DNA of 64,000 bases from Castor canadensis (GCF_047511655.1 NC_133401.1:15160001-15224000), one strand, 5' to 3'. Positions 31,056 through 41,962 are shown, counted from the first letter of the stretch. Notes: generated by a model from the letters alone, not told the origin. A program made the numbers and translations.

Positions 31056-31337
31056 AGTCATGATTTTTAAGGCAAGGCAAGGTAGGAGAGTTTTTAAAGG
31101 AAGACAAAGTTTCAATCAATAAATGACAATTTTGTCTGCTTTGTGAGGCTTCTAGAGGCAGAAATGCAATTGAGCTTTGAGTGCAGGGTTTTATGGTTTG
31201 CATCGTAAGAGCAGGGAATTTTAGATAATCTATAGGTAAAACTCTGCGACATTGCCAAGTTTAAGTTGTTTCAGGTCCAGCCTTGTGTGGCTTGTGAAAG
31301 GCAGAACTATGTTGTAGTGAAGAGTAAGGTCTGATTG

Positions 31338-31455
31338 CCAGGCATGATGGTGACACCTATAAGGTGTCAGGAGGTGGAGGCAGGACAATCTTGAGTTTAA
31401 GGCCAGCCTGAGCTACATAGCAAGAGTCTGTCTTAAAAAACAAAAACAAAAATAA
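31338..31455 (+). repeat. B1 SINE
   Basis: 'gccaggcatgatggtgacacctataagg' to 'tcttaaaaaacaaaaacaaaaataaac'. Confidence 0.85.
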
Positions 31456-31461
31456 ACAACA

Positions 31462-31790
31462 GTTGGGAGCAGTGTCTCATACCTGTAATCCTAGCACTTG
31501 GGAGGTTGAGATCAGAAAACGGTCATTTGAAACCAGCTGGGGGACAAAGTTTGCAAGAAACCTCATCTCAACCAGTATCTGGGTGTGGCGTGTGCCTGTC
31601 ATCTCAAGGTATGCAGGAGGCTGAGATCGGGAGGATCCTGTTTTCAGGTCAGCCTGGACAAAAAGCAAAACCCCATTTCCAAAATAACCAGAGCATAAAG
31701 GGCTATAAGTTACTCAAGCTGTAGAGTACCTGCCTAGCAAGTATGAAGCCCTGAGTTCAAACCCCAGCACCACCAAAACAACACTAATAA
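31462..31790 (+). repeat. B1-B1-ID SINE
   Basis: Head 'gttgggagcagtgtctcatacctg'; ID core 'gggctataagttactcaagctgtagagtacc'; end 'caaaccccagcaccaccaaaac'. Confidence 0.9.
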
Positions 31791-31794
31791 CGAA

Positions 31795-32240
31795 ACATCA
31801 AAACCTGGCTCTTCCTGTTACTAACTGCATGGAAAATTGACTCAGGCCTAGTCACCCATTTGGAACATTACTTGGAGCACAATTGACTGTGGCCTATGCC
31901 ACATCTATAAAAATAAGACAAAGTAATATCTGTCTAGTGGGTTTTAATGATGTCAGATAAGTTAACATTTATAAAGCTCCTTAGAACAGAGCCTGCCTCA
32001 TGATGTGGGCTTATTGAACATTAAGAGTTGCTGTCCCATGGTAATTCTAGATCATTCTCTATCAATTTTTTTTTCAATTTTTTTCTGAACCAAATTTTTA
32101 TAGATCAGGAGCAACAAAAGCATAAAGCTGATCATGATGGTTGCTTACAAGTTTTAAAAAAGTGACCAATGCTCAAATGGTCTAGAGAAGGAGGTCTTAA
32201 CTACAGATCTTATGCATTGCTGGGCTTCCAGTGAGTATAA
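31795..32240. other. Unassigned sequence
   Basis: No frame or named repeat; T-rich near 32070. Confidence 0.4.
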
Positions 32241-32247
32241 ATACTTT

Positions 32248-32445
32248 TCTTTTTGCGGTACTGAGGTTTTTACTCAGGGCTTCCACCTTGAGCCACTCCA
32301 CCAGCCCTTTTTTTGTGATGGCTTTTTCAAGATAGGGTCTTGAGAACTATTTGCTTGGGCTGGCTTTGAACCTTGATTATTCTGATCTCTGTCTCCTGAG
32401 TAGCTGGGATTACAGATGTGAGCCACTGGTGCCCAGCTGACCATA
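32248..32445 (-). repeat. B1 + ID-like SINE, antisense
   Basis: 'ctttttgcggtactgaggtttttactcagggc' to 'gtgagccactggtgcccagct'. Confidence 0.9.
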
Positions 32446-32667
32446 AACACTTTAAGACCAGTTTTTGTAACTACTTGTCACTATGTTTCTTAAGTGGGAA
32501 AATGTCTGTAGTTTCATGAAATGATGAAATGTACTTGGCCCAAAATAATTTAGTGATACTGGTCTAGAACAAAAAGTATGCAATGAGCATGTACAAAATC
32601 CGTATTCAGTAATAAGGAAAGAGTTAAGTAAATTGCAGTAAGTCTTGGAATAATACACAAAAAAGAG

Positions 32668-32995
32668 CTGGGTGTGGTGGCTCATGCCTGTAATTCTAGA
32701 TACTTGGGAAGTATATATAGTAGGGTGATAGTTCAAGGCCAGCCTGGGAAAAAGAGTTGGCTAGATCCTATCTCAAAAACAAGTCTGTGTGGTGGTGCTT
32801 GCTTATAATCCCAGCTATGTGGAAGGGCTAGATAGGGGGATCTTGGTCCAAGGCCAGCACTGGGCAAACAGAGTGAGACCCTGTCTGAAAAACAACTAAA
32901 GCAAAAAGGGCTGAGGAAATAGCTCAGGTGGTAGAATGCTTGTCTAGCAGGTGTGAGGCCCCGAATTCAAACCCTAGTATTGAAAAAAAAAGTAG
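32668..32995 (+). repeat. B1-B1-ID SINE
   Basis: 'gctgggtgtggtggctcatgcctg', 'tctgtgtggtggtgcttgcttataatcc', ID 'gggctgaggaaatagctcagg', ending 'aaaccctagtattgaaaaaaaa'. Confidence 0.9.
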
Positions 32996-32999
32996 TCAA

Positions 33000-33390
33000 A
33001 AGGAAAAATGTAAATGATACAATATTAAATAATCATTATATTTATGAACAGAAGTATTTGGGAATGTAAGTTATAAGTGAATTCCATTTGGTGAGACAGG
33101 GTTTTGAAAGACATTTTGTAAGAATTGTATTCGAAATGTTATTTTAATTAGTCACTCAGGGTTGAAGTGGAGAGGTGCGGCCCCGTTTATTGAGCACTTA
33201 CTGTATACCAAATACTGTTCTGTTTATGCACATTGGTTTTCTTCCTTAGACTTTGAAGGTAGCTTTCTGCCTTAGTGCTGATTCACAGGAAAATCTGACA
33301 GTGAAAGTGTCTTGGTGCATTGATGACAATTGACAGCTTGTAGGTGTAACTAGTTTCAGGTCCACTGATTTTCAGTGTTAGTCCTTTTGG
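33000..33390. other. Unassigned sequence
   Basis: Contains 'tattgagcacttactgtataccaaatactgttct', the style of an ancient MIR/L2-class repeat; not assigned. Confidence 0.35.
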
Positions 33391-33404
33391 CTCTGTTTTC
33401 TTTT

Positions 33405-33632
33405 TCTTTTTTTAATTTTTGGTAGTATTGGGGTTTTAATTCAGTACTTTGTACTTGCAAAGCAAGCACTCTACCACTTGAACCACACCCCCAGTCCATT
33501 TTGCTCTGGTTATTTTGGAGATGGGGTCTTGGGAACTGTTTGCCCTGTCTGGCCTTAAACCATGATCCTCCCAATCTCAGCCTCCCAAGTAGCTAAGATT
33601 ACAAGTGTGAGCCACTGGTGCTTTGGCTGGCT
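33405..33632 (-). repeat. B1 + ID-like SINE, antisense
   Basis: 'tttttggtagtattggggttttaattcag' to 'gtgtgagccactggtgctttggctgg'. Confidence 0.9.
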
Positions 33633-34087
33633 CAGTTTTCTTAATGACTGAAATATACCATTACTCATCACACAATTTTTTACATACATATTTTCTAAAG
33701 GCATTTTCAATCTTTATGTTTCTGATTATGGAATTAATGCAGACTTGGTGCAAAAACAACTTAGCAGACATACAGAGAAGGAAGTTACAAATATATCTCT
33801 AGGGTTAGTCATTCTTAATATTTTGGTATATATTTATTCAGTTTTTTTCCTGTGTGTTCATGTGTCTGGTTTGTTTCTGTAGCGTAAAACCACAATAATT
33901 GGTAATATAAATGAGTCAAAGGCTCTAGCTCTTAGTTTGGAAAAGAAATCCAACCCAGATATGGGTTTTGTTTTAATATTGAGTATGTTGAGAGGAGAGG
34001 GAACTGCCAGTGACTCTTTTATTATTTGAAAGCCTTCAAGTAATTACAATTTTCAGGATTATAGAAATGCTATTTTAAAGTTAGTCA

Positions 34088-34300
34088 TGGGCCAGCATGG
34101 TGGTACATAGCTGTAATCTCATCTACTTAGAAGGCAAATGTAGGAAGATCACAGTCTGAGGTCAGACTGGGCAAAAGTACAAGATTCTATCTGAAAAACA
34201 AACTAAAGGCAAAAGGGCTGAGAATGTAACTCAAGTGGTAGAGTGTTTGCCTATCAAGCATGAGGCCCTGAGTTTAAATCATAGTACTACCAAAAAAAAT
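34088..34300 (+). repeat. B1 + ID-like SINE
   Basis: 'gggccagcatggtggtacatagctg' to 'taaatcatagtactaccaaaaaaaa'. Confidence 0.9.
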
Positions 34301-34845
34301 TACCTGGGCAGCAAAGACAGGTGTTCAGAAATAGATAATTTTAAGAATTACTTCCAAAGAAATAGCAGTAATCCCCAACATTATACCTATATTAAGTATA
34401 TTTAAACTATATGTTACAAACATTTTCAAGGACAGATACTAATATCAGAAGGCAGAGTAAGGAGGTTGTAGTTGTAAATATTTGTGTAAACCATCGTTTT
34501 GAAGAGAAGAGCAAGGGTATGCCTCCATTAGTTCTCAGCTTGATGCCTCATCAGGTTGTTTTTCTGAGCCAGCTTTGTGTCCACCACATGCATGGTCTGG
34601 GAAGAAGGGAGGGTTGCTTTGTATATTTCTGAGAGCCTGTTTTGCTCATGCTATTTACAAGGAATAATGAGCTCAAACCAACCTTTGGGGTTTTACTTAG
34701 CAGTATAAGAGAACAGGCCTGAGAAGCACAAATTTTACTGTGAGCAAAATGAAAAAGTGGTTTTAAAAATTATAATGGGTAAAGCACAGTAATATTCCTA
34801 TCTTTAATAATGCCTAAAACTTATATTTAAGAAATTATTAGCAAG
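34301..34845. other. Unassigned sequence
   Basis: The 73-aa plus frame here has no motif. Nothing supportable. Confidence 0.4.
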
Positions 34846-34847
34846 GC

Positions 34848-35168
34848 ACAGTGGCTCACATCTGTAATCCTAGCTATGCAGGAGGTAGAGATGGGGCTCA
34901 TGGTTTGAGGCCAGTCCTGGCAATAAGTTAGTGAGACCCCATCTCAGTCAATAAGCTGGGCATCGTGGTATGCATCTGTGATCCCAGCTATGTAGGAGAC
35001 CATAAAGTAGTAGGTTTGAGGTATGAGGCCATCCCCAGGTAAAAAATGCACAAGACCCTACCTGAAAAATAACTGAAGCAAAGAAAGGGCTGGGGTGGGG
35101 TTCAAGTGGTAGAGCGCCTGCCTCGCATGAGGCCCTGAGTCGAAGCCCCAGTGCCCCCCCGAAAGAAA
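34848..35168 (+). repeat. B1-B1-ID SINE
   Basis: 'gcaaggcacagtggctcacatctg', 'gctgggcatcgtggtatgcatctgtg', ID 'gggctggggtggggttcaagtggtagagcgcc', ending 'gaagccccagtgcccccccg'. Confidence 0.9.
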
Positions 35169-35257
35169 TTATTGTATACAGTGTAGTGTTTTGTATGACT
35201 TTTCTTACTTAGTCTTTAAGGCAACCACCTGTGGTAGACACTGTTCTCATTCCTTAG

Positions 35258-35400
35258 TTAATTAATTAATTAATTGAGACAGTCTCATTATATAGCCAAG
35301 GCCGACCTGGAACTTTCTGTGTAGTCCACCCCACCCTCAAACTTGTGATCCTCCTGCCTCAGCCTCCCCAGTGCTGAGATTACAGGTATGTGCCACTATC
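35258..35400 (-). repeat. B1, antisense, with (TTAA)n
   Basis: (ttaa)4 at about 35258-35274, then 'ttgagacagtctcattatatagccaaggccgacctgg' to 'attacaggtatgtgccactatc'. Confidence 0.8.
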
Positions 35401-35711
35401 ATTTATTGATGAGGAAACAGGTGTTGAGAAATCGGTAATCCTGAAGAGTCTGACACCAGAGTCTGTATCTTAATTCCAACCAAATATACAGCCCACATTA
35501 TTACAAAGTAGCCTGCCTCACTAAATTGGTCATGTATCTTTCTCTGTCTTCATCTGTTAATATTAGCCATACCATTATAACTAATGAATGTGTACTAGGC
35601 TATAATCATTGATCCTTTTGCCTACTATTATGAAGCTTCAATTATTGGTTATCAAAAATTATTTTTGGCTAAATATCCTTTACATACATCTTGGGTACTT
35701 CTGTAGCTATT

Positions 35712-35905
35712 TTTTTTTTTTTTTGGCAGTACTGGGGCTTAAATTTAGAACCTCACACTTGCTAGGAGCACTCTATCACTTGAGCCATGCCTCCAGTCCT
35801 TTTGCTTTTAGTGTTTATTTTTTGAGATAGGGTATCACAGTTTTGCTTAGGTTGGCCTGGACAACAGTTCTCCAACTTTTGCCTCTTGAGTAGCTAGAAT
35901 TACAA
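35712..35905 (-). repeat. ID-like + B1 SINE, antisense, truncated by an ERV
   Basis: 'tttttttttttggcagtactggggcttaaatttag' runs into B1 text and stops at 'gtagctagaattacaa', where the outer ERV LTR starts. B1-like text resumes after the ERV at about 44604 ('ttacaggcatgtaccgccatacacagct'). Confidence 0.8.
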
Positions 35906-36265
35906 TGTAGCAAGGAGGAGGACCAAAAAAAGAAACAAGCAAATCTGTGTTCTGATAATGTAGGTGGGTAGAGGGGGCATGGCGTAGCAGGGAGATAAAA
36001 TTTAAAGTATCTAAATGTGAAGGTCACATAGCTGTGGGCGTGAAGTAGCTAATAGAATTGCATGCAGCCGTATGTGGGTTTAACCCATGTACGGGGTTTA
36101 ATCTGCTTCTGTAACTTGCTTACAAGAGTATATAAGGTGAGACCCCTTTGTTCTCCAGGCTCAGCTTTTGGATGTGAATCTGCTGAGCTGCTGTCGGCAT
36201 GCTAATAAATATCACTTCCTGAAAAGCCTTGGTGTCCTGTGTCTCTGTTCAGGATTCCTGTAACA
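35906..36265 (+). repeat. 5' LTR of outer ERV
   Basis: Starts TGTAGCAAGG and ends CTGTAACA. TATA box 'gagtatataagg' near 36126-36137; poly(A) signal aataaa at 36204-36209; 360 bp. Confidence 0.9.
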
Positions 36266-36269
36266 TTTC

Positions 36270-36287
36270 TAGGGGCTCATCTGGGAC
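36270..36287 (+). other. Primer binding site, tRNA-Pro-like
   Basis: 'taggggctcatctgggac', four bases after the LTR end, agrees with the tRNA-Pro-complementary site of many gammaretroviruses at about 14 of 18 positions; several of the differences look like C/G decay. Confidence 0.75.
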
Positions 36288-36604
36288 TCAGAGATGGTAT
36301 TTTCTCCTGCTTATCATCAGGACTCTCATCCCCAAGCTTGTCCAGAGAGTGTTCCACCAGGCTCCATGGACCTGTTGATCTAATGGACTTGCCTCTCCCA
36401 GTGTGCTGGAGAGCAAGTCTGTATTGCACAGAGGAACCCAGAAAAGGCTCAGGACCAATTGGGAGCCCTGCCTGTCAGACTGGTAAGAACCTGGGTTCAA
36501 ATAATAGGCCTGCCCTTAGGAGGCAGAAATGGAGTCTGATCACCTCCCAGCAGACACCCTAGTAACCCTGTCTGGGGTGAAACCATGTCTCTCAGGTTTA
36601 GGGA

Positions 36605-36700
36605 ATGGGGAAAGTGTGTGAGACACCTCTGGGAATTAGGGAGGTTGAGCACCCACTAGGTTTTCTCACCAGCAAGATGGACCAGGATGGGGAACAATAC
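36605..36700 (+). pseudogene. gag start of outer ERV, cut by inner provirus
   Basis: A frame opening MGKVCETPL, in the expected place about 320 bases after the primer site, resembles a gammaretroviral matrix N-terminus (Met-Gly then a TPL motif). It is interrupted after 32 codons by the inner provirus at 36701. The text resuming at 41963 is stop-ridden. Confidence 0.55.
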
Positions 36701-37128
36701 TGTTGCAGGAACGATGAGGGAAACAAAGTCACTAAGACCTTTTTTACAGGAGGCAGGGAGTTTATTATGCCAGAGGACTCAGGGGAGATAATTTCTCAAA
36801 GCCCTGAGCCCCAATCTGTGTCAGGGGCTGGGTTAAATACTCTAGGTGAATTATGTAGCCAGGGTGTTTTACAGTACAGGGGTTACAGGTGGTCACAGCA
36901 AAACAGGTCAGTTATAAAAGCAGGTTGGTTATGGAGTTTGCCCCTTAACGCCTCTTACTACTCCTCCTCCATAGTATGTGGTTACAGTTGCTGGAAACTT
37001 TGCAGGGCTAGCAGGTGGCTGCAGTATTGCAGAGCTAGCAGAAGGCTGCTTGTAGACTCAGAGTGGGGAAACCAAGGTGAATACCAGATACAGTAAATCC
37101 CAGGAAAATAGCCATGCTGGCCCCAACA
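36701..37128 (-). repeat. 3' LTR of inner ERV
   Basis: The minus strand starts TGTTGGGGCC at 37128 and ends TTCCTGCAACA at 36701. AATAAA on the minus strand near 36762-36767; a TATA-like 'tttataac' on the minus strand near 36915. Confidence 0.95.
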
Positions 37129-37140
37129 TTCCCCCCCTTT
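37129..37140 (-). other. Polypurine tract of inner ERV
   Basis: The minus strand reads AAAGGGGGGGAA immediately before the 3' LTR TG, the expected plus-strand priming site. Confidence 0.9.
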
Positions 37141-37149
37141 GATGCTTTG

Positions 37150-37430
37150 ACATTTTATTCATCAAAATGCATCATCTTTTTCTTTTTTAGGGACCCTATT
37201 TACTCTTTGGTAACCTTGTAATAGATATAATTGTGTGGCCATGTTTTGTTCCAATATGGCTTCTAGTAGGATCGATACGGACCTCATGACCAGTGGCAGC
37301 AAGCATGGGAGTATAAGACAGCCCCACACCATAATTAATATAGCCCCTAACATTGTTTTAAACCCTCCTATTGTAGAGAACCATCCTCCAAGTAAATTAT
37401 CAGGATTTCATCCTTTTTAAGTCTGAACTG
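37150..37430 (-). pseudogene. env transmembrane-subunit C-terminus, inner ERV
   Basis: The minus-strand frame ending at 37162 contains a long hydrophobic membrane span (LGAILIMVWGCLILPCLLPL) followed by a short polar tail, preceded in frame by a Gly-Trp-Phe segment, as at the end of gammaretroviral TM. It is separated from integrase by about 0.5 kb of broken sequence, so the surface subunit and most of TM are gone. No function possible. Confidence 0.75.
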
Positions 37431-37949
37431 GAACATGAGCAATCTTTTTAATTTTATTTGTGATCTCTTTTATTATCTTTCCCGTATAATGGCATTTTTA
37501 GTCCCAGTGGTACATAAGCACAATTCATAGGATGAGGGGTTCAGGTTTGCAAAAGGAACCCAGCATAGAAGCAACTGAAAACAATACCACATCCTGTTAG
37601 CTGGAGAGAAAAAAGAAAACTGCCAGAGAAAGCCTTTTGATCTAGCTTTATCCCACTGGGGCAGTTACTGTTATTCCTATTGACCAAAGCAAAGCAAGGT
37701 TACAACACCAAGAACAAAGATAGGCAAGGAATGGCAGAACTTAAGTATCACTACAGAACACTAACTATGAAAAACAATAGTCCATTAACTGTTTAGTTGG
37801 TTCCTCAGCTTTTGATTTGTGACAAGGGCAAGGCTGAAGATCCCCTCCTCAGGGTCAGTTTGAGTGGGTTGTCGGAGTCTAGTTGTCTCTTCCATTTGGG
37901 AGCTGCTTTCTTTACTCAGGTGTGATGGATCTATGGAGTGATTTTTGCC

Positions 37950-38680
37950 ACCTTATTACCATGGGAGTAGTCAGGATCACCGAGTAGGGTCCCCTCCACC
38001 AAGGCTGGAGAGGCTGGAGATTTTGCTTTTATCCAAACCTGGTACCTGGCTTAAAGGAATACACATCAGTGGTTAAGCTGACAGGGAGTTTTTCTTAAAC
38101 ATGGCAGTGTAGGTGATTGAGCACTTCTCCCAAACTGTGTATCTGTTGGAGCAAGTTTAGATGTCTATTTAAAAAAAAAATCTCTCTTAATGCGTTTTAC
38201 TAGTGGGAGTGGCCTTTCAAGGAGAATCTTATAGGGCGAGAACCCAGTGTGTTTGGTGGGGTTGCACCTGATCCTAAGTAAAGCTAATGGCAAGATCTGT
38301 TTTCAAGTTAGATGAGTCTCCTACTGCGTCTACTCACCTGAGGTTTTAGAGTCTGATTTATTCTCTCAATCTTGCCTGAACTCTGAGGCTGGTATGCTGT
38401 GTGAAGGTTTTAGGTTATTTTTAGTTTCTTTGTCAGTTGTTTAACAACTTTTGCCACAAAAGCTGGTCCATTGTCTGGTCCAATGGAGATGGGGATCCCA
38501 TACCTGGGAATTATTTTCTTTAATAAGGTGTGGACCACTGTTTGGACCTTCTCTGTTCGGGTGGGGAAAGCCTCTACCCACCAAGAAAAGTTGCACACAA
38601 TCACCAGAAGGTATTTGTCTTTTCCTCCTGAAGTAATCAGTCTCTTTTTTTTTTAATATATAGCATGAAGACATATACAT
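37950..38680 (-). pseudogene. Integrase relic, inner ERV pol
   Basis: The core frame at 38604-38410 has the catalytic-core signature region WVEAFPTRTEK and 'IPISIGPDNGPAFVA', including the second acidic residue of the D,D(35)E triad. A frame-shifted continuation shows 'PQSSGKIERIN' with the glutamate. The C-terminal SH3-like part is recognisable further left (WWRGPYSVILTTP). Multiple stops and frame changes interrupt it. Confidence 0.88.
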
Positions 38681-38989
38681 GAAGAGCAGTAAAAATATAT
38701 TTAGAGTCTGTGTATTTTAACAGTCCTTTTAGCTGCCAGTTGTATTGAGCTCTGCCTTTTGTGCTCAGGTGTTTGGAGCCAGTGCCTGAGCTTCTAGGAC
38801 TGAGTCCAAAAGTCACTACTGTATAGCCAGCATATCTTGTTTCCTCTTTGAGGAATCTGTTCCCATCTGTGAAAAGTTTTGGTTAGGCTGAGCTAGGGGT
38901 TGGTTACAGAGATCAGGGTGGCTTGAGAAGACCTCATTAATCACCTCAACACAGTTATGGGGGCCCTGCAGCTGACAGAAGGAGTGTCA

Positions 38990-39490
38990 CTGGGTTTAAA
39001 GTCTGGACAATTTCTAACTTGACTTACAGATTTTCACAAAGCACACTCTGGTATCTGACCATCCTGGCATTTGTCAACCAATATTGTCTTTTCTATTTCA
39101 TTAAAGTTACAACAGAATGTGGGACCCAGACAGTTATTTCCCCTCCCAGCATTAGCGTTTCTGCCTCTCATACTAATAGGGCTATGGCTGTGAGAGCTCA
39201 CAGGCAGGGAGGCCATCCCTTTGTCACTGAGTCCAACTGCTTGGAAAGATAAGTCATTAGCCAATGCCATGAGCCCAGGTATTGGGTTAGGACTCCAGTT
39301 GCCATGCTGCTTCTCTCATACACATAGAGAAAGAAAGGCTTCTTCACATCTGGAAGTCCCAGGGCAAGGGCACTGACTAATGCCTCCTTGATGGCACAGA
39401 AAGCCTGTTGTTGTTTAGACTCCCAGGTTAGGGGCCCTCTTTTGCCACTCCCCCTTTGTGGCTTTATACAAATCTTTGCTAGCAATGAGA
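38990..39490 (-). pseudogene. RT connection/RNase H relic, inner ERV pol
   Basis: Frame 39485-39198 carries 'LTWESKQQQAFCAIKEAL' and 'YLSKQLDSVTKGWPPCL', the gammaretroviral connection region. It continues in another frame with 'RALTAIALLVREAE'. RNase H proper is degraded. Confidence 0.85.
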
Positions 39491-39587
39491 AATTAGGTAT
39501 CCAAATCTGGCAGAATCCAGCTGCTCCTAAAAACTTGCAGATCTGTCTTCTTGTGGTTGGGGTTGGGATCCAGCAGACTGCTTGCTT

Positions 39588-40330
39588 TTATTCTGCACCT
39601 AGGCTCCACTGGCCTTGGGATATGTGAAATCTCAAGTATTTAAGTTGGTCCTGGCAGATTTGTGCCTTTTTCTGGGATACTTTGAACTCAGCTGTCCATA
39701 GGAGATGGAGTAAAAGTTCTGTCCCTTTAAGACAGTCCTGGTGGTTAGTTGCTGTAAGGAGATCATTTACATGTTCCGAGAGGGTGGAGCCAGCTTCCTC
39801 TGTTGGATATGCTTTCAAACAGATGCCAGGACAGTTTTAAAGATAGTTGGGGAATTTTGGAGCCCTGTGGGAGATGGGACCAGGTTAATTGCTGTTGCCC
39901 CTCTGGGGATCCTCTCATTGGAAAGCAAAGATGGATTGGCTCACAGGTGCCAACTGGATTCAAAGAATGCATCTTTTAAGTCCAAACCTGAGAACCAGGT
40001 TGCTTCTGCTGGTACCAGGGCCAACAAAATGAACAGGTTTGTAACCATTGGGTGCAAAGTCACTGTTGCTTGATTGACCACTCAGAGATTGTGCACTGGG
40101 TGGTAATCATTGGTGCCTGGCTTCTGGACTGGCAGTAAAGGGGTATTCCAGGCAGATTAGCAAGGTCTCAAGATTCCATAGTTTAAGAGCTTTTTTTCCT
40201 CTTTTAATAGTCCCAGTAGTCATTGTTTTAGCCATCAGAATCTTAAAATTGTCCTCAAAAAACTTCTTAAGCCAGGGAAGAGGATGAGTTGCCATTGACT
40301 ACCATGCATCTAGGTAGGGGAACTGGTCAG
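39588..40330 (-). pseudogene. Reverse transcriptase relic, inner ERV pol
   Basis: Recognisable in pieces: 'NTPLLPVQKPGTNDYHPVHNL' near 40150-40095 (fingers), 'SGLDLKDAFF' near 39985 (first catalytic Asp region), and at the YxDD position 'HVNDLL' in frame 39818-39588, where Tyr is replaced by His and the first Asp by Asn. Frame shifts separate these blocks. Confidence 0.85.
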
Positions 40331-40464
40331 GCTGACCTGGCAACCCTATAAATGGTTTTTCGATCTGGAGATCCCTTGGAAGGCCATTCCACTTTAAAGG
40401 ACACCCAATGTATCTAACAGAATTTTTAAAGATCTTGCAGTGTGAGCTTCACCATGTAATCACC

Positions 40465-40551
40465 TGTATATCCTTTTTTTAAAAAATTAATTTTACTACT
40501 TTTTATTTTTATTTTTTGGCAGTACTGGGGTTTGAATGTATATCCTTTTTT
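40465..40551 (-). repeat. 5'-truncated ID-like SINE with target duplication
   Basis: Only about 20 bases of SINE 3' end (ttcaaaccccagtactgcc on minus) plus an A-rich tail lie between direct repeats 'tgtatatcctttttt' at about 40465-40479 and 40537-40551. It interrupts the inner ERV, so it postdates it. Confidence 0.8.
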
Positions 40552-40669
40552 ATGTTTATACATTTTTTTATAAACAGTGTTTTAAAAATCAGACCACATG
40601 CAGATCTGAACTGTGAATATGTACTCAGGCTATAATAAAACATAAAACTACCATTTAATAAAGTTTAAA

Positions 40670-40912
40670 TTAGCACCTCTCAACATAGGGCAAAGTAGCA
40701 TATAAAAGAGGAATTAAGTTAACACTTTTGATGTTTAACATACAACACAAGTTATATGTCCCTCTCCTTTTTTTAAAGTTGTCAGGTATACATTGTAAAG
40801 GTGTCAGTTTACTCTGGTTTCCACCCATATTGAGACAAAGCACAAGAGGATCAGGGAGCTTGGAAATGAGGTGGGGGGTCCTCAGTTTCTGACATGAAGG
40901 GGAGACAGACAA
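40670..40912 (-). pseudogene. gag matrix N-terminus relic, inner ERV
   Basis: An internal Met at about 40828 opens MGGNQSKLTPLQC, a Met-Gly start with a downstream 'TPL' like gammaretroviral matrix proteins; Gly-2 is the usual myristoylation site. The frame ends after about 50 codons. Capsid, nucleocapsid and protease are not recognisable before RT, implying a deletion. Confidence 0.65.
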
Positions 40913-41506
40913 CTTTTGCTTCGTCCATCCCTGGCCTTTCTCCTCATGGAGATATTTCAGACGCCTCTTAGCTGTAGTGAGTCTGTATAAGCTCCAGACT
41001 GGTGCCCCCCAGGGGTTGCCCTAGACTAAATGAGAACTTCCCTGGCCTCTGGGATCAAACTCTGCACACCATATGGTGACTGAAGTCATACTTTATTCAT
41101 GCTCTCAGTTATACAATACACATTCATCCAACCCAACAAACCTAGTTTGGAAGGTATTGCAGCTTTCTCCTGCATAATCACAAAAACCAAAGAACCAGAT
41201 TCAGGAGTACTACTGGGTACCTAGGGAGTGATCAAGCCCCTCTTTTGTCCTCTCATAGATGGGCCTATTCTGATGGACCCAGGTCCTACCTGTTTCGGAT
41301 GGGTGCTGCTCCAAATTTTCCTGGTTCCTGAGGTCTCTATCCAGATTCTGTTGGCGTGTATGGACCTGAGGCCTCAGACTCCATGGGAAGCTTCCCTAGC
41401 CATTGGACTAAAAGTCCAGAGGCAAGCCTCTGCAGGGTCATGTCCTCAGTAGCTGGGCCACAGACCTAACAGCCAGGGAGGCAAAAATGCCAACTTTGGC
41501 CTCTCC
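40913..41506 (-). other. 5' leader of inner ERV
   Basis: About 0.6 kb between primer site and gag. Plus-strand text is C-rich with no coding match. A small plus frame (41228-41452) is incidental. Confidence 0.6.
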
Positions 41507-41508
41507 CA

Positions 41509-41526
41509 TTCCCATCCAGTGCACCA
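41509..41526 (-). other. Primer binding site, tRNA-Gly-like
   Basis: Four bases inside the 5' LTR the minus strand reads TGGTGCACTGGATGGGAA. This agrees with the 3' end complement of tRNA-Gly(GCC) at about 15 of 18 positions; the mismatches are transitions or a CC/AT pair. Confidence 0.75.
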
Positions 41527-41530
41527 GAAA

Positions 41531-41958
41531 TGTTGTGGGAATGATGAGGGAAACAAAGTCACTGAGACCATTTTTACAGGAAGCAAGGAGTTTATTACAC
41601 TAGGGGACTTGGGAGATAATTTCTCAAAGCCCTGAGCCCTGGTCTGTGTCAGGGGCTAGGTTAAATACTCTTTAAGGTGTTATGTAACCAGGGGTTTTTG
41701 CAGTATAGAGGTTACAGGTGGTCACAGCAAAACAAGTCAGTTACAAAAAGCAGGTTGGTTACAGAGCTTGACCCTTAGCCCCTCCGCCTCCCACTATCTC
41801 CCCTCATAGTATGTGGTTACACTTGTTGGAAACTTTGCAAGGCTTACAGGTGACTGCAATGCTGCAGAGCTAGCAGAAAGCTGCTTGTAGACTCAGGATG
41901 GGAAAACCAAGGTAAAACCAGACACAGTAAATCCCAGAAAGCCAAGTTGGCCCCAACA
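41531..41958 (-). repeat. 5' LTR of inner ERV
   Basis: Same ends and length as 36701-37128 (minus strand TGTTGGGGCC ... CACAACA), with many substitutions between the two. Confidence 0.95.
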
Positions 41959-41962
41959 ATAC

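Larger units (their letters stand above)
36701..41958 (-). mobile_element. Inner endogenous retrovirus (ERV-Gly), minus strand, 5.26 kb
   Basis: Two 428-bp LTRs in the same orientation, a primer site next to the right (5') LTR, a polypurine tract next to the left (3') LTR, and a 4-bp duplication ATAC at 36697-36700 and 41959-41962. Order on the minus strand: 5' LTR, long leader, gag N-terminus, (most of gag deleted), reverse transcriptase, connection/RNase H, integrase, (most of env deleted), transmembrane env tail, 3' LTR. Every frame carries stops or shifts. By eye the LTRs differ at more than one base in ten, so it is old. It holds a short SINE insertion at about 40480-40536. Confidence 0.92.

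Noticed and set aside
36701-41958. Potentially active provirus
   Set aside because: LTRs are clearly diverged, gag and env are mostly deleted, pol is broken by frameshifts and stops, and a SINE interrupts it.
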